Origin: Candidatus Omnitrophota bacterium
GTDB taxonomy: Bacteria > Omnitrophota > Gorgyraeia > Duberdicusellales > Duberdicusellaceae
Direction of reading: 5' to 3'
NCBI GenBank assembly: GCA_016932855.1
Contig: JAFGCB010000039.1
Coordinates: forward strand, 1-57,717
Length of the DNA: 57,717 bases
The notes beneath the pieces are model-generated. The model was given only the letters and a program-made list of their open reading frames with translations. It had not been told where the DNA came from and did not search any database. Both the position numbers and the translations under genes were made by a program. This document shows, piece by piece, positions 41,632 through 49,110 of this stretch; position 1 is the first letter of the stretch, and each line of letters opens with the position of its first letter.

Positions 41632-43593
41632 TTAAGTATCTGAACTATTCACCGTATCCCATTCCTCATAAAGACTATCGGGGATTTCATAAACAAACAT
41701 AGAGGGCCTTGATATTACCAGCCCGTTTTTATAGGTATATTTTGATTCAGGATAGACCAGGTAAAGTTCTTGTTTTGTCCTGGTGACAGCCACATAGAAG
41801 AGTCTTCTTTCTTCTTCCAGCCGCTCCTGGGATTCTAAAGCTTTGGGATGGGGAAAATCATATTCATTTAACCCGATCGTAAACACCACACGCCACTCCA
41901 GGCCTTTTGCCTGATGGATCGTGGAAAGAACAATGCTGTCTTCTTTTTCTGCCGGCGAAAGAAGAGTTTCGCCTTTAAATTCTTCATAGCTGGATAAGTC
42001 TTCCAGGAAACTTCTTATCGTAGTATGATTTCTGGCCATCTTCGCAAGCTCCTCTAAATCCATAAGGCGGTCTTGGGAATTATCAAAGCTTACGTAGCAG
42101 TATGCTTGATAGTTATCTATGATTATTCGCAGGGCTTTCTCGGTAGCGGGCTCTTTATTTAATTCAGCCAGGATTTTTAGAAATTCTTTATATCCTTCCT
42201 GGGCTTTTTTGGGAAGAGTTTTTAGTACGGCCTGGCTGTTTTTGCGTTCCAGGACCCGGCCCTTCCATATTCTATAGGCATAGGTTCTGCCGATTCCTGA
42301 GTGCAGGCATAAGGCCCGCTTATATGACAATTCGTCCTGGGGGTTAAGGACTATTTTAAGGTAGGAAAAGACATCCTTAATATGTGCTTGTTCAAAGAAA
42401 CGCAGACCCCCTCTTATGATGTAAGGTATATTTCTTTTCATAAGCTCCACTTCTAACTCCAGGGCCAAATATCGTGAGCGGAACAGGACGGCTATTTCTT
42501 TAAGAGGCATGTTTTGCCTGTGTAGTTCCATAATCTTCTGGGCCACAAAATCAGCTTGTTTATAGACATCGTAGGTTTTTACCAGAGCCGGAAGGCCAAG
42601 GTCTTTTTTTACCGCTTTAAGGTGTTTGGGGAACTGGTTTTTGTTGTTGTTGATAATACTGTTGGCAAGGTCCAGGATTTGAGGGGTGCTTCTGTAGTTT
42701 GTTTCCAGTTTAAATATCTTTGTATTCTCGAAGCAATCGGGGAATTCAAGGATATTCTTAATTTCAGCCGCCCGGAATGAATATATGGATTGAGCGTCGT
42801 CTCCTACCACCAGGATATTTTTATGGACATAGGATATTTTTTTTAATATTTCAAATTGAAGGCGGTTAGTATCCTGGTATTCGTCTACAAGTATATATTG
42901 GAAGATGCCGGAGTATTTTTCCCTTGTTTCTTTATCTTCCAGGACCTTTAACCAGAATGATAATAAGTCTTCAAAGTCCATGATGTTGGCGTCTTTTTTC
43001 TTTCGTATATATTTGGCTATAACCCGTTTGATGGGAAGACAGTATTCTTCCAGATAGGAAAAGTTTTCGTTTATAACCGTGTCGATGTTTTTTTGGGAGT
43101 TTGCAGAGGCCGCGTAGGCGTTAAGAATCACATCTTTTTTGGGAAAAAGCTTTGCCTGTTTGGAAAACCCCAGGTCTTCAATGCAGTCCTGCACAAGGTC
43201 CTTGGCGTCTTCTCTGTCAATAATCGTAAAATTTGAGGAGAAGCCCAGGGTTTTTGCCTCCTTTCTTAAGATGATATTTCCTATATGATGGAATGTCCCC
43301 ATCCAGAGCCTGGTAAGACTTCTTTTAAGAAGGACCTCGGCCCGGTTAATCATCTCTCGGGAGGCTTTATTGGTAAAGGTGACCAGCATGATATTCTTAG
43401 GATTTATCCCTTTTTCTATAAGGTAAGCAAGGCGGTAGATTAGGACCCGGGTTTTGCCTGAGCCTGCGCCGGCCAGAACTAAACAAGGGCCTTCGGCTTT
43501 GGTCACTACTTCATATTGCTGGGGGTTAAGTTCTTTTTTGTAGTCGATAAGAGTGGGACTTGAGGAGAAAGGCTTTAATACATACTTTTTCAT
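41632..43593 (-). CDS. UvrD/Rep/PcrA-type superfamily 1 DNA helicase
   Basis: A 653-residue 3'-5' helicase. Motifs in order: Q-motif LNPQQYEVV, Walker A LAGAGSGKT, TFTNKA (Ia), VDEYQDTN (II), GDDAQSIYSFRAA (III), ETNYRSTPQIL (IV), STIHQAKGLEWRVVF (V) and VAVTRTKQELYL (VI). The 1B/2B subdomain arrangement is complete, so activity is likely. It is somewhat shorter than PcrA. Its start codon overlaps the stop of the upstream DUF72 gene by four bases. Confidence 0.94.
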   Translation of the reverse strand: MKKYVLKPFSSSPTLIDYKKELNPQQYEVVTKAEGPCLVLAGAGSGKTRVLIYRLAYLIEKGINPKNIMLVTFTNKASREMINRAEVLLKRSLTRLWMGTFHHIGNIILRKEAKTLGFSSNFTIIDREDAKDLVQDCIEDLGFSKQAKLFPKKDVILNAYAASANSQKNIDTVINENFSYLEEYCLPIKRVIAKYIRKKKDANIMDFEDLLSFWLKVLEDKETREKYSGIFQYILVDEYQDTNRLQFEILKKISYVHKNILVVGDDAQSIYSFRAAEIKNILEFPDCFENTKIFKLETNYRSTPQILDLANSIINNNKNQFPKHLKAVKKDLGLPALVKTYDVYKQADFVAQKIMELHRQNMPLKEIAVLFRSRYLALELEVELMKRNIPYIIRGGLRFFEQAHIKDVFSYLKIVLNPQDELSYKRALCLHSGIGRTYAYRIWKGRVLERKNSQAVLKTLPKKAQEGYKEFLKILAELNKEPATEKALRIIIDNYQAYCYVSFDNSQDRLMDLEELAKMARNHTTIRSFLEDLSSYEEFKGETLLSPAEKEDSIVLSTIHQAKGLEWRVVFTIGLNEYDFPHPKALESQERLEEERRLFYVAVTRTKQELYLVYPESKYTYKNGLVISRPSMFVYEIPDSLYEEWDTVNSSDT

Positions 43594-44330
43594 CTTTTAA
43601 GAAGTTCCCTGAATGTTTTGGCGTTTTTTACCGCAAATCCTTTATAATCATTATTAAAGAAAGCAAGGAGACGGTTTATTTTTTTAGGCCAGGTTTTGAT
43701 TTTTTCCGCCCATTTCTCAAGCTCTGCTTGTGAATATTCGCAGCTGTAAAGAGATTCCCCTCCATGGAAGCGCAGATAGGCGAAGTTAGAAGTAAAAACT
43801 TCTTGGCAAGGCCACTTTCCCGAGTGAGCGATGCAGAGGTTTAGGTTGTTTTCTTCCAAGATGTCGTAAGTCTGGCGGTTAAACCAAGTTTGGTTCCGAA
43901 ACTCAAAGCTATGCGATAGTTTTTCCGCGGTTTTGTTCTTTTTAAGGTCCTTTATAAAGCTATTAAGTCTTTGGGAGTCAGATTTCATAGACGCGGGAAG
44001 TTGCCATAATACACAGAGTAATTTATTGCCGAGGCTTGAGGCAGCTTCGAAAAAAATATCAATTGAGTTCTTTACGTCTTTGAGTCTTTTTACGTGGGTT
44101 ATAAACCGGGAGCCTTTTAATACAAATTTAAAATCAGGGGGGGTTTTTCTAAACCAGCCTTTAAATACCGCCTGGCTAGGCAGTCTATAAAAGGTAATAT
44201 TTAATTCCACGCAGCCAAAAACCCGGCAGTAATATTCAAGAAGTTTATTCTTAGGCCAGTCTGCGGGATAAAACACTCCCTTAAGCCAATGGGCGTAGCT
44301 GTATCCCGATGTGCCGATAAATTTTTCCAT
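43590..44330 (-). CDS. DUF72 family protein
   Basis: A 246-residue TIM-barrel-like protein of DUF72, a family of unknown function found across bacteria and archaea. Diagnostic segments are IGTSGYSYAHWLKGVFYP at the start, LEYYCRVFGCVELNITFYRLP, PDFKFVLKGSRFITH, a SFEFRNQTW motif and FAYLRFHGG. No signal peptide. The gene overlaps the helicase gene by four bases, a coupling that suggests a DNA-repair association but does not prove it. Confidence 0.92.
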   Translation of the reverse strand: MEKFIGTSGYSYAHWLKGVFYPADWPKNKLLEYYCRVFGCVELNITFYRLPSQAVFKGWFRKTPPDFKFVLKGSRFITHVKRLKDVKNSIDIFFEAASSLGNKLLCVLWQLPASMKSDSQRLNSFIKDLKKNKTAEKLSHSFEFRNQTWFNRQTYDILEENNLNLCIAHSGKWPCQEVFTSNFAYLRFHGGESLYSCEYSQAELEKWAEKIKTWPKKINRLLAFFNNDYKGFAVKNAKTFRELLKR

Positions 44331-44376
44331 AGGTAGGATTATAACATAAATACTTTCCTTTGCCAGGACAACTTGC

Positions 44377-44404
44377 TTGCAATATCAGTCTCGGGTAGTA
44401 TAAT
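44377..44404 (+). promoter_or_regulatory. Promoter of the small lipoprotein gene, probably leaderless
   Basis: TTGCAA, a 16-nt spacer and a consensus TATAAT end 6 nt before an ATG. There is no room for a Shine-Dalgarno site, so the transcript should begin at or next to the start codon. Confidence 0.6.
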
Positions 44405-44410
44405 TAAAGC

Positions 44411-44581
44411 ATGAATAAAAAACAGATAAAACTTTTTTTAATAATGGGAATTTGTCTTTTTTTAAACGGTTGTTTTCTTCTTTCCCTTCCTTATCAAATA
44501 CTAAACGCAACCTTGAGTATAGTAGGAAAAGTCTTAGAAGTGGCTGGTAAGCTGCCTATGCCGCCTCCGGGCGTATTTTAA
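44411..44581 (+). CDS. Small lipoprotein, 56 residues
   Basis: A short gene with a full lipoprotein signal: MNKKQIKLF, a hydrophobic core and a lipobox L-N-G-C with Cys21. The mature peptide is 36 residues with a helical stretch (LNATLSIVGKVLEVAGKLP) and a proline-rich end, MPPPGVF. A well-formed promoter ends 6 nt before the ATG. Function unknown; small entericidin-like or envelope stress lipoproteins are comparable in size, but no homology is claimed. Confidence 0.65.
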   Translation: MNKKQIKLFLIMGICLFLNGCFLLSLPYQILNATLSIVGKVLEVAGKLPMPPPGVF

Positions 44582-44623
44582 TTTGGGCAATATATTTTAA
44601 AGGCTAAGTTTCATAGATAAAAT

Positions 44624-44995
44624 ATGCAAAAACGTAAATATAGACGTGTAGGCGCCTGCGTTAATGTCGAATATTCCATAAAAGGCAAGAAATCTTCGAG
44701 AGAGCTAAGCCTTAAGAATCTTAGTAAAAACCTGGGCGCTAACGGCATTTGCTTTGCTGTCAATGAAGACATAGGGTTAAATACCGCTCTATCTATGAAA
44801 ATTTACTTGTGGGATAAGAAAAATCCTATTTCAGCAAGAGGAAAAGTCATATGGAAGGCTAAGTTTACCAGCCTAAATCAGTCGGATCGTTATGATGTAG
44901 GGGTTGGTTTTACCCAGATAAGCGAGCGCGACCAGCAACTTTTGCGCCAGTATATATTTGAGTTAGTCGACAAAAAACATCCTTCCCATAAATAG
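44624..44995 (+). CDS. PilZ domain protein
   Basis: A 123-residue PilZ protein, a second cyclic di-GMP receptor. K-R-K-Y-R-R-V supplies the arginine motif. The DxSxxG element reads NLSKNLGANGICF, with Asn for Asp and a small insertion, so ligand binding may be weaker. The barrel ends in YDVGVGFTQIS, as in the PilZ gene at 10710. It lies 42 bp after the small lipoprotein and both may be cotranscribed. Confidence 0.82.
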   Translation: MQKRKYRRVGACVNVEYSIKGKKSSRELSLKNLSKNLGANGICFAVNEDIGLNTALSMKIYLWDKKNPISARGKVIWKAKFTSLNQSDRYDVGVGFTQISERDQQLLRQYIFELVDKKHPSHK

Positions 44996-45251
44996 TAAGT
45001 AATCCCCATTTATTTCAACAGCTTCCTTAGGGTTTTCAAATTTTTGATAATACTAGAGTAGCTATTTTTATTTTGCCCGGTTTATTTATGGGCTTAGAGG
45101 GATATTGAATTTTTCTTGGTTCCAGCCCGGCATCTGTCGGAAGTAAGGCAATATATAAGACTTGATAAGGGTTTTTACTCTTTTGGCCGGCTAAAGGAGA
45201 TGAGAATTAATTGCCTTGATTTTGCGCTATTTTCTAATATAATTTATAGAT
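44996..45251. other. Intergenic region with a leaderless-type promoter at its end
   Basis: No gene or strong repeat is seen. At 45216-45243, TTGATT, a 16-nt spacer and TATAAT end 8 nt before the DUF212 ATG, which lacks a Shine-Dalgarno. Confidence 0.5.
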
Positions 45252-45692
45252 ATGTGGGGACAGATATTTTCCAATAGGGTTCTTTGGGCAACTCTTCTCA
45301 GCTGGTTTGTAGCCCAGGCCATAAAGATTATCCTTAATGTAGTAAGATACAGAAAGTTCTATTTTTCATGGCTTATTACCACTGGAGGAATGCCTTCTTC
45401 CCACGCTGCCAGCGTTTCTACCTTAGCTGCTTCAATAGGCCTTCACGAAGGCTTTTCTTCGTCTATTTTCGCTCTTTCGGCTATAGTTGCCCTTATTGCC
45501 ATGTTTGACGCTCAGACCTGGAGGCGTTCTATCGGGACCCAGGCAAAAATCCTAAACAACATTATGGACGATGTCTACGCCGGCAGAAAGGTTGAGGAGG
45601 AAAAGTTAAGAGAACTCATAGGACATACCCCTGTTGAGGTTCTTGTAGGCTGTATATTGGGGATTCTTGTGGCTTTTGCTTTTTATAGATAA
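45252..45692 (+). CDS. Divergent PAP2 family membrane protein (DUF212)
   Basis: A 146-residue polytopic protein of the DUF212/divergent PAP2 family, phosphatase-like proteins of unknown substrate. The hallmark is TTGGMPSSHAASVSTLA, which resembles the SGH motif of acid phosphatases, followed by MFDAQTWRRSIGTQAKILN. A helix near the N-terminus and one at the C-terminus (VEVLVGCILGILVAFAF) are clear. Family length is usual. It may act on a polyprenyl or lipid phosphate. Confidence 0.9.
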   Translation: MWGQIFSNRVLWATLLSWFVAQAIKIILNVVRYRKFYFSWLITTGGMPSSHAASVSTLAASIGLHEGFSSSIFALSAIVALIAMFDAQTWRRSIGTQAKILNNIMDDVYAGRKVEEEKLRELIGHTPVEVLVGCILGILVAFAFYR

Positions 45693-45759
45693 CCGGAGAG
45701 ATTTAGGCCGTGTGAGGCTAGAGGCCTAGATTCGATCAGGAAATTCGAAAGGAAATAAG

Positions 45760-46590
45760 ATGTTAAATATTTTGTTGGCAATCTTTTTAAGTCTGTTTTT
45801 TGCAGGATGCGCTCCCCGGGAAAACAAAGAGCCAGAAGAAGCGATCCGGACGCCAGAGCTAAAAGTAACGCCAGAGGTTGTCCCTTCTTTTAAGGAGGAT
45901 ATCGCAAAAGCCCAGGCAGAGGAAAAAAATGGGAATTTGCTTGCGGCAAGGTCTGTATACAAAGAAATATTTGCCGGATTAACCGATCCCCAGAGTATCG
46001 ATAGCGTCAAAAACAAGATAGAAGAGTTGAACATAAAAATACTTTTTTCCAAAAATCTGGAAGAAGACAGTTTCCTTTATGAGGTAGAGAAAGGAGACAG
46101 CCTTGATAAAATTTCCAAGAAATTTAATACTACCATAGAATTGATTAAAAAGGCCAACGGGCTTGTCTCGGATATGATTATGGTGGGCGACAAGCTTAAA
46201 GTTACCAAGGCTAAATTCTCGGTGGTAGTAGATAAATCCCAGAATATTTTATTTTTGAAAAGAAATGACGCGATATTTAAGACCTACATTGTTTCCACCG
46301 GTAAAGATAATTCTACCCCTGTGGGAACATTTAAGATAGTGACTAAAGTAGAAAACCCTCCCTGGTTTCGCAGAGATATAGGAGCAGTAGTGCCTCCGGA
46401 CAGTCCCGAGAATATTCTAGGCTCCCGCTGGCTAGGCTTAGACGTAGAAGGCTATGGTATTCACGGCACAATCAAGCCTAATGATTTGGGAAAACAGGAA
46501 ACTAGCGGATGTGTGCGGATGAGAAACGAAGAAGTCGAGGAAGTCTTTGCGATTTTGCCCCGCGGCACAGAAGTAACCATTGTCGACTAA
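45760..46590 (+). CDS. LysM domain L,D-transpeptidase (YkuD) lipoprotein
   Basis: A 276-residue peptidoglycan-modifying enzyme. The lipobox F-A-G-C places the lipid on Cys17. A linker and a short helical part (45-100) precede a LysM domain (about 107-149, YEVEKGDSLDKISKKF). The YkuD domain (about 153-275) has His235 in GIHGT and the catalytic Cys251 in SGCVRM. It would form 3-3 crosslinks or attach proteins to peptidoglycan. The presence of a lipobox and peptidoglycan enzyme supports a diderm cell plan. Confidence 0.93.
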   Translation: MLNILLAIFLSLFFAGCAPRENKEPEEAIRTPELKVTPEVVPSFKEDIAKAQAEEKNGNLLAARSVYKEIFAGLTDPQSIDSVKNKIEELNIKILFSKNLEEDSFLYEVEKGDSLDKISKKFNTTIELIKKANGLVSDMIMVGDKLKVTKAKFSVVVDKSQNILFLKRNDAIFKTYIVSTGKDNSTPVGTFKIVTKVENPPWFRRDIGAVVPPDSPENILGSRWLGLDVEGYGIHGTIKPNDLGKQETSGCVRMRNEEVEEVFAILPRGTEVTIVD

Positions 46591-46636
46591 CCTTAAATCA
46601 CTAAACGCTAGCCGCTAAACGCTACACGCTTTTATT

Positions 46637-47584
46637 ATGAATGGCTTAGAATTTGAGCGTCCGATAGTAGAGCTTGAGGAGAGAATAAAGGAACTTAATA
46701 ATTTTTCATCCCAGCGTCAGATTGACCTTTCTTCCGAGATAAAAAAACTTGAGGACAAACTGGAGAATCTCAAGAAAGAAATATACGGAAACTTGACTGC
46801 CTGGCAGAGGATACAGATCGCCCGCCACCCCCAACGGCTTTATACCCTAGATTACATAAAGATGATAATGACCGATTTTGTCGAGTTTCACGGCGACAGG
46901 CTATACGGCGATGATAAGGCTATAATTTGCGGCTTTGCCACGCTGGATACGATTAAGGTTGCTATTCTGGGTCATCAGAAAGGAAGAGATACCAACGAGA
47001 ATATAGCGCGTAATTTCGGCTGCGCCCATCCCGAAGGATATCGTAAGGCTATGCGGGTAATGAAACTTGCTGAAAGGTTTAATTTACCAATAGTTATTTT
47101 AATAGATACTCCCGGAGCTTATCCCGGCCTGGGAGCGGAGGAAAGAGGTCAGGCTCAAGCTATAGCAGAAAATATTCGAGATATGTTCGGCTTAAAGACG
47201 CCTATTGTTTGCTGCGTTATCGGAGAAGGAGGCTCAGGGGGAGCTTTAGGAATAGGAATCGGCGACAGGGTGCTTATGTTAGAAAACTCTTACTATTCGG
47301 TGATTTCTCCCGAAGGTTGCTCGGCGATTTTATGGAAAGATTCTTCCAAGGCAAAAGAGGCGGCGGAGACACTTAAGCTTACGGCGGAGGATCTTTTGGA
47401 GTTCCAGATAATAGATGAGATAGTTTCTGAGCCTTTGGGAGGAGTTCATAAGGATTCCGAGCTTGCGGCAAGCAACCTTAAGAAGACCCTGCTTAAAAGC
47501 GTTAATAAGCTTTTAAAGATAGAGGTCGAAGATTTAGTTAAGAATCGTTACGAGAAATTCCGGAAAATCGGAGCCTTTAAATAA
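46637..47584 (+). CDS. accA: Acetyl-CoA carboxylase carboxyltransferase, alpha subunit
   Basis: Forms malonyl-CoA with AccD, AccB and AccC. The 315 residues are normal for AccA. YIKMIMTDFVEFHGDRLYGD is the N-terminal signature. The carboxyltransferase core has LGHQKGRDT, HPEGYRKAMRVM, IDTPGAYPG and IGEGGSGGAL, and the final SPEGCSAILWKD is typical. The other acc genes are not in the window. It lies 119 bp before padR and the polyketide-like operon, so it may feed malonyl-CoA to that pathway; it also serves fatty acid synthesis. Confidence 0.96.
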   Translation: MNGLEFERPIVELEERIKELNNFSSQRQIDLSSEIKKLEDKLENLKKEIYGNLTAWQRIQIARHPQRLYTLDYIKMIMTDFVEFHGDRLYGDDKAIICGFATLDTIKVAILGHQKGRDTNENIARNFGCAHPEGYRKAMRVMKLAERFNLPIVILIDTPGAYPGLGAEERGQAQAIAENIRDMFGLKTPIVCCVIGEGGSGGALGIGIGDRVLMLENSYYSVISPEGCSAILWKDSSKAKEAAETLKLTAEDLLEFQIIDEIVSEPLGGVHKDSELAASNLKKTLLKSVNKLLKIEVEDLVKNRYEKFRKIGAFK

Positions 47585-47589
47585 TGATA

Positions 47590-47703
47590 CTTTGTATCTC
47601 TTACGAATTTACGAATCCTTACGAATATACGAATGGTCTTAAGGATTATCCGTATATTCGTAAATAATCCTTAATGCAGATTCGCAATTCGTAAACGAAT
47701 GTT
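47590..47703. repeat. Intergenic TACGAAT word repeat before padR
   Basis: TTACGAAT and ATACGAAT occur four times, then the reverse complement ATATTCGTAA after a TAAGGATTATCC centre, giving a palindromic block. The last words, CGTAAACGAATG, run into the padR start. Similar blocks are at 17850 and 41500. Confidence 0.65.
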
Positions 47704-48228
47704 ATGAAGGTATATCAGGAACTGGCAATTTTAGGTTTGCTGAAAGAAGGGCCGAAGCACGGCTACGAAATAAAGAAGCTTCTTAAAAACGTCCTCGGGG
47801 TCTTTACCAGTTTTGAATCGACCTCCATCTACTATCCCTTGAAAAACTTGGAAGAAAAAGGTTATCTTGAAAAGCAAATATCGAAAGAAGGGTTGCGGCC
47901 GGAGAGGTATATGTATAAGCTGACTTACAAGGGCGCGGAGGAGCTTAACCGTCTTTTAATCGATAATTTTTTATCTCTTAAACGGCCTTTTGTTAATGTA
48001 GATTTGTCACTATATTTTCTTCCCTTTATCGATAAAGAGATTCTTTCCAAGAAGATGAAGATTAGATTAAAGGCTTTAGAGCGGGTAAAAAGATGGCTTG
48101 CCAAGCGTATAATCGAATTTAACCAAAAGGACAAAAAACATTTGAAGAAAATCTTGGAGCATAACCTAAAGCTCGTAGAAGCCGAAATCGAGTTTACCAA
48201 AGACCTTTTAAGAGCCTATTTTGGATGA
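47704..48228 (+). CDS. PadR family transcriptional regulator
   Basis: A 174-residue winged-helix regulator. ELAILGLLKEGPKHGYEIKKLL is the PadR start signature, followed by the recognition helix (STSIYYPLKNLEEKGYLEKQ) and a wing, then a helical dimerisation part (about 85-172). PadR proteins often repress genes for phenolic or hydrophobic compound handling and bind palindromic sites. The next gene begins 129 bp downstream, with a palindrome in its promoter. It is the likely local regulator of the downstream operon, but direct evidence is lacking. Confidence 0.9.
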   Translation: MKVYQELAILGLLKEGPKHGYEIKKLLKNVLGVFTSFESTSIYYPLKNLEEKGYLEKQISKEGLRPERYMYKLTYKGAEELNRLLIDNFLSLKRPFVNVDLSLYFLPFIDKEILSKKMKIRLKALERVKRWLAKRIIEFNQKDKKHLKKILEHNLKLVEAEIEFTKDLLRAYFG

Positions 48229-48309
48229 CTGAAAGGATCTTCTTGGTTTCTATCCACCAAGTAAAGCCCTACTGTTTGGCGCCCAATAAGATATAAACCT
48301 AAATTTTTG

Positions 48310-48358
48310 TTGACTTATTTTAACTTTATAGTAAAATTTTACTAATTAAATTTTACTA
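48310..48358 (+). promoter_or_regulatory. Promoter with palindromic operator before the polyketide-like operon
   Basis: TTGACT, a 16-nt spacer and TAAAAT (48332-48337) form the promoter. The -10 box lies inside a perfect 16-bp palindrome, TAGTAAAATTTTACTA (48329-48344). An 11-bp half, AAATTTTACTA, repeats directly 14 bp further on and runs into the ATG. The arrangement is that of a repressor site, with the PadR regulator encoded just upstream. A terminator is not obvious in the gap. Confidence 0.6.
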
Positions 48359-49095
48359 TGGATAAAAATAGCAAGAAAATAAAGGAAGAATTCGGTTTTG
48401 ACTCGGAGCTAGAGGCTGTAAAAGAATATAGCCTTTTAAACCAAGAATTTATGTCTTTTAATTATCCTTTGATTTCGGACGAGGTCATCAACAGATTGAA
48501 TATTAAAAAAGCCTGTCTTTTAGATATAGGGACCGGCTTGGGAAGCTTGGCTTGCGAGTTTGCCAAGAGGCTTGAGGGTTCTAAAGTTTACGGAATAGAT
48601 ATTTCAAGCCAGATGCTTGATCAGGCCAGAAAAAATTCGCAGGAAAAAAATCTTGCCGATATGCGGTTCTTATTATCCGATGTACATAACCTGGAATTTG
48701 AGGATGCATTTTTCGATTTAGCGGTAAGCTTCGGAGTGCTGCACCATTTAAAGGATGTAAGACGTTCTTTTTTTGAGATCAAGCGAGTTCTTAAAGAGGG
48801 AGGTTCGGCCTTTATCTATGATTTAAGAAAGGACGCTCCGCCTGAAGTGGTTTCTGAGATTGTCCAGCAGATGCCCCCTTTGCATCAAAAGGCTTTTCTG
48901 GAATCGATAAAAGAAGCGCTTACAAATTCGTTTATCGAGGATATCTTGAAAGACATGGATTTAAGAGAATATTCTTTGGCCAGACCCAGCTATAGCCGGC
49001 AAGCAATACTTAAAAATAAAGATTCCTTAAGGCAGAGCAAATTATTAGGTAGGCGCTTTAATGAAATTTTGGTAGAGGTTTATTTTAAAAAATAA
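48358..49095 (+). CDS. Class I SAM-dependent methyltransferase (first gene of the operon)
   Basis: A 245-residue Methyltransf_11/25-type enzyme. LLDIGTGLGSLACEFAKRL is motif I, YGIDISSQML is motif II, and SFGVLHHLKDVRRSFFEIKR with LKEGGSAFIYDLRK are the later motifs. Target atom is unknown. No Shine-Dalgarno is present, and the ATG lies within the repeat of the promoter palindrome, so translation may depend on a short or absent leader. The following gene starts 15 bp downstream. As part of the operon it could O- or C-methylate a polyketide. Confidence 0.88.
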   Translation: MDKNSKKIKEEFGFDSELEAVKEYSLLNQEFMSFNYPLISDEVINRLNIKKACLLDIGTGLGSLACEFAKRLEGSKVYGIDISSQMLDQARKNSQEKNLADMRFLLSDVHNLEFEDAFFDLAVSFGVLHHLKDVRRSFFEIKRVLKEGGSAFIYDLRKDAPPEVVSEIVQQMPPLHQKAFLESIKEALTNSFIEDILKDMDLREYSLARPSYSRQAILKNKDSLRQSKLLGRRFNEILVEVYFKK

Positions 49096-49110
49096 ACAAA
49101 GGAGCTGTTT

